Source: Pelagophyceae sp. CCMP2097
Taxonomy: Eukaryota; Sar; Pelagophyceae
DNA: 14,288 nt
Direction: 5' to 3'
Assembly: GCA_026770575.1 (NCBI GenBank)
Contig: MU657356.1
Location: 65,685-79,972 of the forward strand
Numbering within the stretch: the stretch's first letter is position 1; the number at the start of each line of letters is the position of its first letter. Position numbers and translations under genes: made by a program. The notes beneath the pieces are model-generated. The model ran no database searches. It worked only from the letters and a program-made list of their open reading frames with translations, and was not told where the DNA came from. Below, one piece after another: positions 14,285 through 14,288 of this stretch.

Positions 14285-14288
14285 ATGG

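Overview
The window looks like nuclear DNA of a GC-rich microbial eukaryote (an alga or other protist; no marker narrows it further) that has accumulated mobile and viral DNA. Base composition switches sharply between GC-rich blocks (about 1-260, 4900-6490, 9100-10640 and much of 10900-12100) and strongly AT-rich blocks (about 560-4900 and 6500-9090). The AT-rich blocks carry viral genes, the GC-rich ones carry host-like fragments and repeats.

Layout. 1-198: N-terminus of a leftward GC-rich gene running off the left edge. 267-562: a 30-bp minisatellite that runs into the first viral gene. 549-8914: remains of a Polinton-like or virophage-like dsDNA virus, all genes rightward and all broken by stops and frameshifts: an A32/FtsK-HerA-type packaging ATPase, a double jelly-roll major capsid protein, and two related fibre-like genes (A and B). 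Fibre A is interrupted by a ~200-bp MITE with long inverted ends and an apparent TA target duplication. Fibre B has a short collagen-like stretch and five ~45-residue repeats. The two fibre genes are separated by a ~1.6-kb GC-rich block with ~150-bp tandem repeats and two or three unrecognised ORFs.

9101-9990 holds two copies of a ~276-bp repeat, each ending in a tandem pair of tRNA T-arm/box-B motifs; it is not a gene despite long ORFs. 10064-10587 is a GC-rich fold-back element with ~165-bp arms. 10912-14284 (leftward) carries two large overlapping ORFs. The upstream one (518 codons, possibly open at the right edge) has a Ty3/gypsy-type RNase H and an integrase C-terminal GPY/F-like segment, but no reverse transcriptase and no integrase catalytic core. 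The downstream one (608 codons) starts with a probable retroelement tail and continues into a GC-rich C-terminal part I do not recognise. Their junction is a CTT-TAA stop at which a +1 slip would join the frames.

How the genes fit together: ATPase, major capsid and fibres are the morphogenesis module of a small dsDNA virus; no replication gene or viral integrase is visible, so this is a partial relic. The most interesting items are the duplicated repeat/collagen fibre genes, the intact retroelement ORF pair with its odd domain content and junction, and the box-B repeat family. All family calls are from reading motifs; no database search was run.
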